Source of the DNA: Manis javanica
Taxonomy: Eukaryota > Chordata > Mammalia > Pholidota > Manidae
DNA: 64,000 nucleotides
Direction: 5' to 3'
Assembly: GCF_040802235.1 (NCBI RefSeq)
Contig: NC_133165.1
Span: 46,748,129 to 46,812,128, forward strand
Shown here: one piece after another, positions 8,555-21,016 of the stretch
Layout of the letters: each line of letters opens with the position of its first letter
How positions within the stretch are numbered: the stretch's first letter is position 1
Program-made: the position numbers and the translations under genes
Notes under the pieces: generated by a model
The model's input: the letters and a program-made list of their open reading frames with translations, nothing else
Told to the model about the DNA's origin: nothing
The model's database searches: none

Positions 8555-9048
8555 CAGTGGATTTTGTTTTTATTTTTAAGTTGGAAATACACATACAATC
8601 TACCATGTTAGCCATTTTTTTAAGTGTACAATTCAGTAGCATTATGTACGTTCACATTGCTGTGTAGCCATCCCTGGAACATTTTTTGGTCTTGCAAAAC
8701 TGAAACTGCCCATTAAACAGTAATTCCCATTCCGTTCACCCCTTGTCCCCTGTCTGCCACCATTCTACTTTTTGACTCTGAATTTGACTGCTCTTGAGAC
8801 CTCATGTAAGTGGAATCATACAGTATTTGTCTTTTTTGGAGTTGACTTATTTCGTGTTCTCAAGGTTCATCCATGTTGTAGCATGTGTCAGAATTTCCTT
8901 TTTAAGAATGGAAAATGTTCCATTGTGTGTCTGTACCCCATTTTGTTTATCCATTCATCGGTTGATGGACCCCTGGGTTACTTCCACCTTTTTGGCTACT
9001 GTGAGTAATGCTGCTGTGAACATGTGTGTACAAATCTTTCAATGAATT
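8555..9048 (-). repeat. Old L1 (L1M-type) 3' fragment
   Basis: The complement of an L1 ORF2 end is seen in GTAAGTGGAATCATACAGTA, GTTCATCCATGTTGTAGCAT and TTATCCATTCATCGGTTGAT. The first part resembles the L1M 3' UTR (AAGTGTACAATTCAGTAGCA). More diverged than the young L1 copies. Confidence 0.8.
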
Positions 9049-9690
9049 TTAAGTAGCCATAAGCCAGGTTCTAGGGAATGTCAGGTGATAGAATCCTTGG
9101 ACAGAATTTTATTGGTTATTGACCTAAGCTAGCCAAGCACCCTTGTATGCAGGTTTCATTTTATTGGCAATCATGAAAGCATTATGGAAATGACCACGTT
9201 TGAGCAATTAGTTGTAAAGTATTAACTTCATGATGACTCTATATGTTATTTTCTGATGTTTTGAATCAAGATTTTTATAAGAAAATACCTCACATATTTA
9301 AGCACAGAGCACGTGGCCACAGTGGATGTGAGGTCAGTAGGACCGTCTGATCATTTCCTTTAGGTGTCACCGACACTAGGGGTTCATCTGTAGGTATTCC
9401 AAGATCAGGAGTATGTGTGGGGCAGGCCTGGTACCTAAAACGCAAGGAAGCCATTGCCTTTGTGTCTTACAGGAGGAGGGTCTTTGCCTTGGGATCACAG
9501 CTCTTTATTTATTCCAAGAACTTTATTTATGCCAAGGTTAGTTGGCATGTATTTGAGCCTTTAAATATCTTCTTCTTTTGAAAACTTCAACTCCAGTGTG
9601 AAAATGGTGTATTATGACAAAATGACTATTTCTTAACTATTTGCCATAAGCTAGCTATTTTTCATTTATTCACTTTTCTTTTAGTCAGTC
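9049..9690. other. Intronic sequence, nothing recognised
   Basis: A/T-rich unique-looking DNA. No coding, RNA or repeat signature that I can support. Confidence 0.4.
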
Positions 9691-9699
9691 AGTATCAGT

Positions 9700-9827
9700 T
9701 AACCAGACCCAACCCTGTTAGGTTGCATTATTCTCATCACTACTGTAGGATACCTGCTTGACAAGTGGTGGTGGAGCTGGCATTTGGACCCAAGGTACTC
9801 TAGTCCAAAGTTGTCTTTGTAGCACAG
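9700..9827 (-). repeat. MIR-like fragment
   Basis: ACCCTGTTAGGTTGCATTATTC through GGAGCTGGCATTTGGACCCA resembles the complement of a MIR 5' half. Confidence 0.45.
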
Positions 9828-10265
9828 ATCTTCCTCTACTTAACAAGGAGGTTATCTGTCCCCATAACCCAATCATAAGTTGAAAATACTGTAAGTTATA
9901 GGATATCACAGCTTAGCCTACCTTACCTTAAACATCCTCAGAACACTTAGCCTAAAGTTGGGCAAAATCATCTAACACAAAGCCTGTTTTAGAATAAAAT
10001 GTTGAGTACCTCATGTAATTTGTTGAATATTATACTGACAGTGAAAAACAGAATAGCTGTAAGTCTGTCAGTTGTTCACCCTCACGATTGTGTGGCTGGC
10101 TGACCAGGAGCTGCAGCTGCCCGGTTTCGTCCAGTGTAGTGCTAGTCCAGGAAAATGTCCAAATTCAAAACTGGGAAGGATGGTTTTCACTGAATGCATA
10201 TGGCTTTTGTACCACCATAAAGTCAAAAAGTCATAGGTCCAGCCATCATGACCCAGGACTGACTG
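9828..10265. mobile_element. Tc1/mariner Tigger-like non-autonomous DNA transposon
   Basis: The internal words CATAAGTTGAAAATACTGTA, AGTTGGGCAAAATCATCTAA, CACAAAGCCTGTTTTAGAAT and CACTGAATGCATATGGCTTT match, from memory, a common mammalian Tigger-related element. Ends are degraded, so the exact limits and subfamily are open. A foreign stretch near 10080-10140 may be a small insertion. Confidence 0.65.
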
Positions 10266-10967
10266 ACTGTGCGCATGAGGAAGGTGACTGGAAGTGTCTT
10301 CCAACCACTTTTTGATTCTGAAATAGATAGCAGTGGGGTTGGGGAATATGAGTATTTCCTTTAAGCTGCCCTTCTAGGAGGAGGGATCTTGACTTGCAAA
10401 TCTAGAATCAGTTAAAAAAAGATTTGTAGTTGCAGTAAGGAGTTACTACAACAGCCATATCCTAACTGCATTTGACTAAATTTTTAGTTGAATTCTCATG
10501 AGTTCTTAAGTGATGTAACATCTTAGAGGTTTCCACTGTTTCCCAGAAGTTACTTAATATTGAATGAGCTAGTGTTGCTTATTATGGAAATTTTGTGCAA
10601 ATAGAGTTATTGCTTAAATTTGTTTTCTTTTAGTTGCTTGGAAAATTGCTTTGGTTACCAAGACTTATTTTTTTTGAATGTCATCTTCTGTGAGTGGTCT
10701 GTATAGTGGAGGCAAAATGAGGCAAAATGAGACCTTAAATTTGGCCACTCAGATACTGTGTCATTCACTTTATCAACAGTGTTGAATTAATTGTGCATCA
10801 TGCCGTGGTGTCGGTGGGGACAGCGGGGGTGGGAGGAGGTATGAAAAAGCCTGGGTGGTGTAGGGAAGTGACAAAGAAAGGTTCAGCAGTGCTTAGAGGT
10901 TCTGTAGTCAGTCACAAAATTAGAGGTAGTCCAGGAGATAAGTTAAATATAAAGAAGTGACTTTAAT
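10266..10967. other. Intronic sequence, nothing recognised
   Basis: No gene or repeat that I can name. GAGGCAAAATGAGGCAAAATGAG at 10710-10732 is a short direct repeat. 10809-10840 is G-rich. Confidence 0.4.
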
Positions 10968-10978
10968 AGCTTTTTTTA

Positions 10979-13179
10979 AGTGTATGTTTAATTAATTAAT
11001 TAATCAATTATTTTATTAAGGTATTACTGATATACACTTATGAAGGTTTCACATGAAAAAATAATGTGTTTACTACATTCACCCCTGTTATTGTGTCCCC
11101 CCCATACCCCATTGTAGTCACTGCCATCAGTGTGGTAAGATGCCACAGTCACTATTTGCCTTCTCTTTGCTATACTGTCTTCTCCCTTATCCCCACCACC
11201 ATGTGTGCCAAGCATAATACCCCTGAATCCCCTTCTACTTCCCTCTCCACCCCTCCCCTTTTGTAACTGCCAGTCCCTTCTTGGAGTCTGTGAGTCTGTT
11301 GCTGTTTTGTTCCTTCAGTTTTACTTCATTGTTATACTGCACAAATGAGGGATCATTTGGTACTTGTCTTTCTCTGCCTGGCTTATTTCACTGAGTATAA
11401 TATCCTCCAGCTCCATCCATGTTGCTGCAAATTGTAGAATTTGTTTCTTTCTTATGGCTGAGTAGTATTCCATTGTGTATAAGTACCACATCTTTATCCA
11501 TTCGTCTACTGATGGACACTTAGGTTGCTTCCATATCCTAGCTATTGTAAATAGTGCTGCAATAAACATAGGGGTGCATATGTCTTTGAATCTGAGAAGT
11601 TATATTCTTTGGGTAAATTCCTAGGAGTGGAATTCCCAGATCAAATGGTATTTCTATTTTTAGTTTTTTGAGGACCCTCCATATTGCTTTCCACAATGGT
11701 TGAATTAGCTTACATTCCCACCAGCAGTGTGGGAGGGTTCCCCTTTCTCCGCATCCTCACCGGCATTTGTTCTTATTCTTTCTACGGTGGCCATCCTAAC
11801 TGCTGTTAGGTGATATCTCATTGTGGTTTTAATATCCATTTCCCTGATAATTAGCAGTGTGGAGCATCTTTTCATGTGCCTGTTGGCCATCTGAATTTCT
11901 TTTTTGCAGAATTGTCTGTTTATATCCTCTGCCCATTTTTTTAATCAGGTTATTTACTTTTTGGGTGTTGAGGTGTATGAGTTCTTTATATATTTTGGTT
12001 GTCAACCCCTTGCCAGATATGTCATTTACAAATATGTTCTCCCATACCGTAGGATGCCTTTTTGTTCTGTTGATGGTGTCCTTTGCTATACAGAAGCTTT
12101 TAAGTTTGATGTAGTCCCATGTGTTCATTTTTGCTTTGTTTCCCTTGCTTGAGGAGATGCATTCAGAAAAAAGTTGCTCATGTTTATATTTGGGAGATTT
12201 TTGCCTATGTTGTCTTCTAAGAGTTTTATGGTTTTATTACTTACATTCAGGTCTTTGATCCATTTTGAGTTTACATTGTGTATGGGGATAGACAATAATC
12301 CAGTTTCATTCTCTTGCATGTAGCTGTCCAGTTTTGCCAACACCATTTGTCGAAGAGGTTGTCATTTCTCCATTGTATGTCCATGGCTCCTTTATCATAT
12401 ATTAATTGACCTTATATACTTGGGTTTATATCTGGGCTCTCTAGTCTGTCCATTGGTCTATGGGTCTGTTCTTGCACCAGTACCAAATTGTCTTGATTAC
12501 TGTGGCTTTTGTAGTAGAGCTTGAAATCAGGGAGCGTAATCCACCCAGCTTTATTCTTCTTTCTCAGGATTGCTTTGGCTATTCGGGGTCTTTTGTGCTT
12601 CCATATAAATTTTAGAATTATTTTCTCTAGTTCGTTGAAGAATGCTGTTGGTATTTTGATAGGAATTGCATTGAATCTGTAGATTGCTTTAGGCAGGATG
12701 ACCATTTTGACAATATTAATTCTTCCTATTCATGAGCATGGGATGTGTTTCCATTTATTGATATCTTTAATTTCTCTTGTGAGTGTCTTGTAGTTTTCAG
12801 AGTATAGGTCTTTCACTTCCTCGCTTAGGTTTATTTCTGGGTATTTTAATCTTTTTGATGCAATTGTGAATGGAATTGTTTTCCTGATTACCTTCTAGTT
12901 CATTGTTAGTGTATAGGAAGAATGCAGCAGATTTCTGTGTATTAATTTTGTGTCCTGCAACTTTGCTGAATTCAGATATTAGATATAGTAGTTTTGGAAT
13001 GGAGTCTTTAGGGTTTTTTATGTACAATATCATACCATATGCAGTGACAGTTTAACTTCTTTACCAATCTGGATGCCTTTTATTTCTTTGTGTTTGATTG
13101 CTGTGGCGAGGACCTCCAGAACTATGTTGAATAAAAGTGGAGAGAGTGGACATCCTTGTCTTGTTCCTGATCTTAAAGG
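10979..13179 (-). mobile_element. L1, 5'-truncated, with 3' half of ORF2 (inactive)
   Basis: Minus-strand L1 about 2.2 kb long. The 3' tail is an unusual (TTAA)n run at about 10988-11010 instead of plain poly-T. The complement of ORF2 follows, broken by stops and frameshifts into pieces that include MILYIKNP (just after the RT FADD box) and [14 protein letters not shown]. The 5' end lies inside the RT domain. Flanks AGCTTTTTTTAAG (10968-10980) and AGCTTTTTAGT (13180-13190) may be the target duplication. Confidence 0.9.
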
Positions 13180-13372
13180 AGCTTTTTAGTAGATTAGAAC
13201 ATGATGTAGTTCAAGTCATGAAATTACCTGGTAAAGTAAACAAAATAAAATCTATTGATAGGGTATAGATAACTAATTCTTGGTAGTAAGCCAAAACTTT
13301 TTTAGTGTACATTCATGAACTAATTTGACTTCTTGCATCAAGCTAATAATCCTAGGTACTGCGGATATGATA

Positions 13373-13570
13373 TAATAATAGTTAAAATTTATAGGGCCTA
13401 GCATATGCCAGGCACTTTACATATACTAACTAATTTATTCTTCCATGCAATGCCAAGAGGTAGAGGCAATTTTTACTTCTCATTTTATAGATGAGAACAT
13501 TTAAGTAGTGGAACTGGGATTCAAACCCAAGCAAGTCTGGCTCAAGAGTCAGTGATCTTCACTGTTAGAC
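13373..13570 (-). repeat. MIR-like fragment
   Basis: GCCAGGCACTTTACATATAC, CATTTTATAGATGAGAACAT and GGAACTGGGATTCAAACCCA in this order are a classic complement of MIR. Confidence 0.75.
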
Positions 13571-13830
13571 TTTTACCCCAAGAGGGGTGAAAACTGACTC
13601 TTGCCCTCTAGGAGTCAGTTTAGTGAGGCAGAAGGAGCATACAGTCTGATAATTGCAAGAGACTGATGAAGGATGATAGGAGAATGCATTGGTGCAAAGG
13701 TAACATATCTGAGGGAATTAGCCAAGGAGAGGGGTCAGGAAAGTTTCCCTAGGAGGAATATTTGAATCTTGAAGGATAAAGAAGAGTTTGCCAGTTGGAC
13801 AAGGAAAAATAGGGCCTTCCAAATAAAAGT
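13571..13830 (-). repeat. L2-like fragment
   Basis: TAGTGAGGCAGAAGGAGCATA and AGGGGTCAGGAAAGTTTCCC resemble complement L2 sequence. Diverged. Confidence 0.4.
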
Positions 13831-13999
13831 TGTTCGTATATAGTTAGGAAATTAGATATGTATCAGTAAAGATAATAGAAAATAATTGGTGTCAAGGGAG
13901 CATGAAGGAGGGAATTAACATTCATTGAGTGCCTAGGACATTTTGGGGCTTTATGTGCATACATGCAGCACACAAACATGTTGGTTTTTCTCGGAAATA

Positions 14000-15340
14000 C
14001 CTTTACCCCTGCTTTCCCTGCCAGCTGCCGCCCCATTTCTGTGTTCTCTTTGCACCAAAACTCCAGGAAAGAGTGGTCTCTAATTCTTCATCCTCCATTC
14101 TCTGTTGAGCTCATTTGTCAAGTTCCATCCCCCCTTCCCCCCACCCCATTGCTAAATCCCATTGTTGGTTCTCATTCCTCATGAAACTTGGGAGCATTGG
14201 ATAAGATGAACACTCCCTCTTCCACTCAGTCTCTCTTGGCTCCAGGACACTAAGGTGTGCTTTTGGTTTTCACCCTGTCTCACTGGATGTTTCTTCCTCA
14301 TCTCACTGATCTTTGAACAACTGCCCTTGGCCTCCAGACCTAGTGAGCTCCCAGTCCAGACCTCTCTCCTCAGCTGCCTACTTGATATGCAGGCTTGTTT
14401 GTTAGGCTTGTCAAATGTAACATGTCTGGAACTCAACTCCTGACCTGCCCCTCTCAGTCTTTTCCCCAGCCTTCTCCACCTCAGTTGAGGGCAGCTCCAT
14501 CCTTCCAGCTCCTTGTGCCAAAAACTGTAAGTCATCCTTGACCTTTCTTTCTCTCTCACCCCAAATCTGGCCTGTATCAGGAAAGGCAATTGTTTTCTAC
14601 CTTTGAAATGTTGCCAAGATTTTATCACTAGTTCCTCCACTGCTACCACTCTAGTTCCGGCCTTCATCATCTCTTGCCTGGAGCATGACTTTGCTTCTAA
14701 CTTTTTTAGTTTCTGACCCTGCCCTTTTATAAGCCATTTTCAACATGGTAGCCTCAGTGATCCTTTGCAATATCTAAGGCAGATTATGTCTGTGCTGTAT
14801 TCCCATGGCTACTTTTCTTATTTAAAGGGAAGTCAAAAGCAGCCCAGAAGCTCTTCTCTGACTTACTGTTCCTTCCGTATTCAGGCTCTGGTTACATGAT
14901 TAATTTGTCTTTTGCACTTTCCCCTTGGCTCACTCTTCAGCTACCCTGGGCTCCTTGCTGTTCCTTTCCCATGGCTTTGGCCTGGCTGTTGCCTCTGCTT
15001 GGACTGCACTTTCCCCTAGATATCTGCATGACTAACTTGACCTTCTTCAAGCCTTCTTAAGAGTCATCTTACCAATGAGGGCTAGCCTTACCTCCCTATT
15101 TAAAATTGTAATCCCATTCCAGACCTCCCATTTTTACTTCTTTTTGTAGCATTTATAATTTTTGAACATTTTACATACTCAGTGAAAGTCTGTCTTTATT
15201 TGTGAAAGTCTATCTTTTGTTCTCCCTTTCTGCTAAAATACTGACTTCGTAAAGCTAGGGATCTTTGCTTTGTTCACTCATGTATTCCATGTACAGTGGT
15301 CTAGAACAATACCTGGCATAATAGACAGTTAAAATTGTGG
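14000..15340 (+). repeat. L2-like segment
   Basis: Pyrimidine-rich text such as CCCATTCCAGACCTCCCATT, CCTTCTTCAAGCCTTCTTAA and the 3' words AGCTAGGGATCTTTGC and CAATACCTGGCATAATAGA match an old L2 in + orientation, probably several fragments. The 163-residue minus-strand frame here has no protein support. Confidence 0.5.
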
Positions 15341-16590
15341 TAGGAAAGCTGTGGAGATCTTGAATTTTCAAAGGGGGCGTTAGAGAGAGGGAGTAAGCTA
15401 GGTTCCCTATGATGAACAGAACTTGCGGGGAAAGGATATTTCAGAGAAGGGTGAAACTAAATGTGTAATGTTAAGAAAACATTGAAGAGACTGGTTTGGC
15501 CATTGTGGAGGTTTCTGTTTAGTAGTTGGAGAGAAAACTATATAGGTAGTTTATGGCTATATTAAAGAGGGCCTCCGATACTGGGAATTTGACTTTCTCT
15601 GTCGTCTGGTTTTTGCTTGAAGGAAAATTGATCCGTTTACTATGTGTAGGGTAGTTTGGTATGAGAAATCAGATATGACACCGTGCCTGTATGGATGTGA
15701 CAAAGGCCTGTTCTTGGGTATAGAATTAGAGTGGAGAGGAAGACTTGAAAAAACTGATTCCAGATTCAAGGGATGAAGAAGAGGGAAAAGGTCAAGTTGA
15801 TTTTGGAAGCCTCTAGATTGGTGTTTGGGAATAGTGGGAAATTTTAGTTAATTGGTGACTTTTGATTTGGTGGGAATGGAAGAGATAACAGGTGAAAGAA
15901 CCGACAGAAAGATGATAGGGGCCGGCCATGTGCTGCTACGACGGGGATTTGGCTCTGCCTACTGACAGGTAGTGGGCAGTCGCAGCTATGCTGAGATGAA
16001 GGTAATTGGCATTTCTCAGGATAAGGATCTTGACAATTTTAGGTAGTTGGATTGTGACATACATGTCCAAGGCAAGGAAGATGTACCAGCACAGACTGGG
16101 GTGAAAAGGATGGAATTTCTGAATGTGTAGCAGCTACTCTTCTCTCTACTTTTTTCACCCTGCCTCCCCTCTTTCACTTCCACTGGTGGTGCATTCTACA
16201 ACCCGTTGCAGACAGACTTTTGTCTTTACCACTTTCAAGATGACCTGTAACCTGTGTGCTCTGAACCCATATAAATAGCCTCTTTTCACTCCTTATACCA
16301 TCTGACTTTGCCTTTTGGCCTTTGGCAATCCCTGGACTCCTTTTCTTTTCCTGAAACACCTTTTTTCTTGGCTCCCTTGGCTTCTGTAATATTACTCTCT
16401 TGGTTCAGTCTCCCTAAATCATCTTTTTCATTGCTTCAGTTTTGACCAGTGAGAACTCAGCCTTGCTCTCTAGCCTTGGAATCCACCTGAGTGTCCTGTA
16501 GACTTCAGACGAAACATTTCTAAACCAAATCCATGTCTTCCCCTCAGGTTTGCGCCTCCTCCCCCATGCCCAAGTTCTGTTAATGATCTT
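15341..16590. other. Intronic sequence with weak old-repeat character
   Basis: 15400-15900 resembles old complement repeats of L2 type (GGTTTGGCCATTGTGG, GTGGAGAGGAAGACTTG) but too weakly to assign. Nothing else recognised. Confidence 0.3.
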
Positions 16591-17240
16591 ACTGGGCATT
16601 CAGGTGGTAAGCCTGAGCCATCTTTAACTTCTCTTCACCTGCTATCCCCACTTGTAGACCTGTTGATGCTTCTGCTTCTTACTTGTGTCCTGAAGTTGGC
16701 CTTTTCCTCCATTCTCTCCACTTTGATCAGGCCATTGTTTCTTGCTTTCACTGTTGTCTTGACAGCTTCCAGGTACTTTCTCCACCTGCTCGTCTTCTCT
16801 GTTCCTGTCAGAGTCATCTCGTGGAGCTCAGATGTGATCATGTCACCCCAAATCATTTGGAGCACAGGATCCCCACTGTTGTCACAGACCCACACTTTTA
16901 TTATGGCAAAGTAGTGGAAAGAGCACAGGCCCTGAATTTCACAATTTCCCTTAATTTTAGACCTTTCAGTAAGCTTGAAGATGGTTTATTAAATGTTTAG
17001 AATGATTTATTTGGAATTCCTTTTAAAGACTTCCAAATTCTACCTTGTTCTTTAGCCACAACAAACCACTTGTCATTCTCAGAACACTGAGTATACTTAA
17101 TACTTCTCCACTTTTGCTTGGCACTGTTCCCTCTGCTTGAATGTCCTTTTCTTCATTTTTTCAGGTGAGACCTTATCTACTGTTCCAGGGTCACCATAAA
17201 CGTAACCTCTTTGAGGTTTTCTAGTCACTAGTTTAACATT
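16591..17240 (+). repeat. L2-like fragment
   Basis: CTTTAACTTCTCTTCACC, TTTTCTTGCTTTCACTGTTG and TCTGCTTGAATGTCC are L2-like words in + orientation. Confidence 0.4.
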
Positions 17241-17940
17241 TGTCATCTTTGATTATAATTAGGGTTTTCTTTTTTGACCTTTGTTATTTTGATTTTTCAG
17301 TTATTATTATAAAGGAATTACAAGACTATGTTCTTGTAGTGTCAAGCAGTTCAGAAATTTGAAATGCAAAATGTGAAACCCTTCCATCCCTGCCCGTCAT
17401 CCCCACTCAGCCTTTCTCTTTAAGAGTCCATATCAGGGTGAATCTTCTCTTTGTATTTCTATCACCCAGTAAGCATTCAACAAATACTTGGGTAGTCAAA
17501 AGAGTCAGGTGTGAAAATAAATCCAAGAAGGTCCAGGTTGTCCCTTGAGGTTAGTAAGTGACAGTAGCAGTATTTGGAGAGAGTGGTAAGATTGAAATGG
17601 AGTGTGAGTATAGGAAACATCCTGTTTTTCCAAAATCTTGCAGCCTACAAGCTCAGATAATAGTATTTTTTCCCCTGGGCAGGTTGGAGGTGAGTAGTTG
17701 AAAGAGGGAGTGTTAGGGCACATGCTTGTGAAGATGGTATACTTGCTGGGAGGCTCCAGAAGCTAATGGCTGCTGGGAGAACTGCTGAGGGACAGTTGGG
17801 AGCAGTGGGTGAGGCGAAGGAGTTGTAGATACTGAAGAAATTGGCAGTGCAGAGAGGGGAAGGAGGTGAGGGAGGCTAATGGGTAGGGAGGAAGCGGGAA
17901 TTCAGAGGGAGAAAAAGGTCTGTGCCCTTGTGTATACTGC
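17241..17940. other. Intronic sequence, nothing firm
   Basis: Diverged. The purine-rich text at 17560-17900 may be an old repeat in complement. No gene seen. Confidence 0.3.
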
Positions 17941-17949
17941 GTGCAGGAC

Positions 17950-18125
17950 CTCATTTAGTCTCTGAACAGCAATCCTGCAAGGTAAGTATTACCATCTGTT
18001 CCTATTTTATGGTTGAGGAAGATGAGAACATTTAGGCTCAGGGAGGGTAATGTCAATAGCTTGCCCAAAATTACATCCCTAGTTGATAAAGATGGGACTC
18101 AGATCTAAGGTGCTGACTCCATGGC
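17950..18125 (-). repeat. MIR-like fragment
   Basis: CAATCCTGCAAGGTAAGTAT, TATGGTTGAGGAAGATGAGA, TTAGGCTCAGGGAGG and TTGCCCAAAATTACATC follow MIR complement order. Confidence 0.7.
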
Positions 18126-18639
18126 CCATGTTTTTTGTGTAAGTCTAGGTTTCTTCTTAAGCCTATGCACATTTACATAGGCGTATTTACTTGAAATCAG
18201 TAGCCCAACTGGGTATATTGTCCCAGGAAAAATAGTACATAAAAGTCATCTAACCTTAAAACTTGGAAAATTCACATCATAGTAGAAAGGGTGAGATGGT
18301 AAAAGTTTGCTGATAACAAAACAGAAACTAGGTATCTCTGCATATCCTCTAATGTGAAAGCACAGAGAAAGTATGACTATTGAGGGCACAGTTGTAAGCT
18401 GGCCACATTAGGACAGCAGGTCGGTTGCTTGATTTCTTTCTGTGTGTTCTGTTCAGTTAAGTCATATTAAGTTTTGCCTGTGTAGTACTTAATTTACATT
18501 AGAGCAGCCTACTGTTCTGTCTCATCTCAGACTCCCTGAAAAGGCAAAGGTATTTTATGAACTAAATGTAGCTGGGAAATAAATAATTGGTTTCTAAATT
18601 GGCTAATAATCAGACCTAGAAAGATCATTTTTTAAAAAA

Positions 18640-19400
18640 CTTCTTTAAATTTAGAGTAACAACTGTATAATTTTGTTTTTAATAAAAATGTGCTCATTAA
18701 AAGGCATCAAAATGTACAAAAAACATGATAAAGTCATCCTAAATGTTAACCATAAACTGATTTAACATTCCTTAAATCTTTGTATGTATGTATGTATGTA
18801 TGTACATAAATTTGGAAAGGGGAATGGATACCTAAAATAAGTATTTACCAAAGAAGTGGATGTGCTGGTTTTGTGGCTCATGCTGGTTTTAGAATAAAAG
18901 AAAGATCAATTTACTGTTACTTGAATTAAAAATCACATATACTTGAAACATTTACATTCTCACAGGAAACTGTAAAATGAGTACAAAGAGTCCTATGTAC
19001 CTTTCACCTCAAGTACCCCAATGGTGAAGTCTTATATAGCTGTGTGTAGTATCAATACTCAGTTTTCATCTTTTTAAAACCTGAATTCATTTATGTATGT
19101 ATGGTTCTCTGCAGTTTATTCCTTGTATTGATCCATAGAACTACCACCACAATCAAGGTACAGAGCTGTTCATCACCACTAAAGAACTCCCACATGCCTG
19201 ATACTCTTTGTGTTATTAGCCCCCTTCCCTTTCTCCTAGCAACCACTAACCTGTTCTTTATCTTCATAGTTTTGTAATGTTAAGAAAGGTGCATGCATGT
19301 AATCAGCATGTAACCTTTTGAGATTGACTTTTTTTCACTAAGCATAATGCCTTTGAGATCTCTCTATCTCACTTGAATAGAACAGAAAAAAGAGACAAGT
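18640..19400 (-). repeat. Old L1 (L1M-type) fragment
   Basis: CATAGAACTACCACCACAATC, CACTAAGCATAATGCCTTTG and ACCACTAACCTGTTCTTTAT are complement L1M 3' words. A (TGTA)n microsatellite at 18781-18803 lies inside. Confidence 0.65.
18781..18803. repeat. (TGTA)n microsatellite
   Basis: Nearly six uninterrupted TGTA units, read directly. Confidence 0.95.
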
Positions 19401-19496
19401 GAAACTGAAAAAGTAGTTGTCACATTTAAAAGAAATCTTTGCTTAATTATTAGCTCTTGATAAATCTCTCATAGGTCAAGGAAAAAGATAATGAAA

Positions 19497-19535
19497 AATA
19501 TTAGAAGGCATTTTTTATAAATACCTTCTAATATT
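19497..19535. repeat. Near-perfect hairpin (inverted repeat)
   Basis: AATATTAGAAGGCATTT at 19497-19513 pairs with AAATACCTTCTAATATT at 19519-19535 with one mismatch and a 5-base loop. It could be a palindromic relic of a small DNA transposon. It is shorter than a usual miRNA precursor. Confidence 0.7.
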
Positions 19536-19789
19536 TTAGTTCTAGGCAGTATCAGTGAAGTTCCTAACAGGAAAATAAGAGAAGTTACACTTCTCCCACT
19601 TTCCTTTCCTCACTTTTGATGCCATTTTACTTTCCTAGGGTCCTTAGAGCATTTATAGTCCACCCTATAATTGTAATTCCTTCAGTATTCAGTTTATATT
19701 TAAAGGGATTCAGTGTTCCCTACTGGCTCTTTTAAAGATGACCTTTCCATATCTGAATTCTTTGATTCATCTTCCTGTTGGCTAGATTT

Positions 19790-20790
19790 TATTGTCATTT
19801 TTTAAAAACGGTGCCTTATTTGGTGAATTTAGACCGTTTGCCTTTATGTTGGGAGAACATGTTGGCTAGGTATAAAATTCTTGGGTTGCACCCTTCACTC
19901 AGAGCCTGTAGACATCGTTCCACTGTCTGGGATTGACTGTTTTGTTGACTCTTTAAAATCTATTTAACATTGATTAGCTCATCTTTTCTTCCCAAAGGAG
20001 TTCATGGTTGCTATAGTCCCGTCTTATTTCATGTTTGAAAATGTCTGTTGTCCTTATCCATAAATGGTGACCCGACTGGATATAATACCCAGGGGTCATA
20101 CTTTCTTTTTCTAGGCATCTGTAAATATTTCTACATTGTTTTCTGCCATTGGTATGTGGAAAAGCCTGGTTAGCCTAATTCATATAATACATTGTCTTTA
20201 CCCCAGTGAGAGATAACTTGCCTTTTTTGCATGGTTGTTGGAAGAAATCTATATTGCTGAAGTTCAGTAACTCAATTAGGATATCTTTTAGTGTTTGTCA
20301 TTCTTTAATCATTTTACTTTGGGACATGGTATGCCTGCTTAATGTATTTATCTGGTTCCCTAATGTTGATTATGTTGGATTTCTCATGTTTGCTCCTAAA
20401 ACCATTAGTACTCCAATAAACACATTGAATATATCTTTGCTCACTTTATGAGACTGTAGGATAAATTTCTAGTTGTGCATTTGTGGAGCAAACAGTTAAG
20501 TGCTTTAAAAAGTTCTGGTAAATAAGTGGTATTCCTGCAAAAAGATTTTATCAGTTTAAACTCTCACTATTGGCATGGTTCCTGTTTCCCCACCATCTGG
20601 CTAACACCATTAAAACTTTTTAATGTGAAAGGTGAAAATGGCACCTCAGGAATTACATATATAGTCCTTTAGTTACTAGTGAAGTGGGACATCTTTTGAG
20701 ATTTGATTGCCATATGTATTTTTTCCTGTGTGAGTAGACCATTCCTGAGCTCCTGATCTTCCTACATTTTTTCTGTTGTTAGCCAACAGA
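19790..20790 (-). repeat. Old L1 fragments
   Basis: 19840-20420 parallels the ORF1/inter-ORF part of the young L1 at 39-40 kb (TGGATATAATACCC, CTACATTGTTTTCTGCCATT). 20480-20790 looks like a complement ORF2 end (GAAGTGGGACATCTTTTGAG). Diverged; may be two insertions. Confidence 0.55.
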
Positions 20791-20793
20791 TTT

Positions 20794-21000
20794 ATTTTTT
20801 TATTTTTATTTTATTTATTTATTTATTTATTTTTGAGAGGGCATCTCATATTTATTGATCAAATGGTTGTTAACAACAATAAATTTCAGTATAGGGGGGT
20901 CAATGCTCAATGTACAATCATTAATCCATCTCAAGCCTAACTCTCGTCAGTCTCCAATCTTCTGAAGCATAACGAACAAGTTTTTACATGGTGAACGAAC
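20794..21000 (-). mobile_element. Short 3'-end retro-element with (AAAT)n tail
   Basis: An (ATTT)n tract at about 20793-20833 is followed by GAGAGGGCATCTCATATTTA, ATCAAATGGTTGTTAACAAC and GGTGAACGAAC. On minus this is a 3' end with AATAAATATGAG and an A-rich tail. AACAGATTT (20785) and AACAAATTT (21001) may be the target duplication. I recall longer relatives as an abundant lineage-specific family but cannot name it. It resembles neither L1 nor tRNA SINE. Confidence 0.6.
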
Positions 21001-21016
21001 AACAAATTTTTTTTAA

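Noticed and set aside
14179-14670. 163-residue minus-strand frame
   Set aside because: Lies in L2-like DNA; no domain recognised.
19497-19535. Calling the hairpin a miRNA gene
   Set aside because: The stem is only 17 bp and A/T-rich, with no extension that would make a typical precursor.
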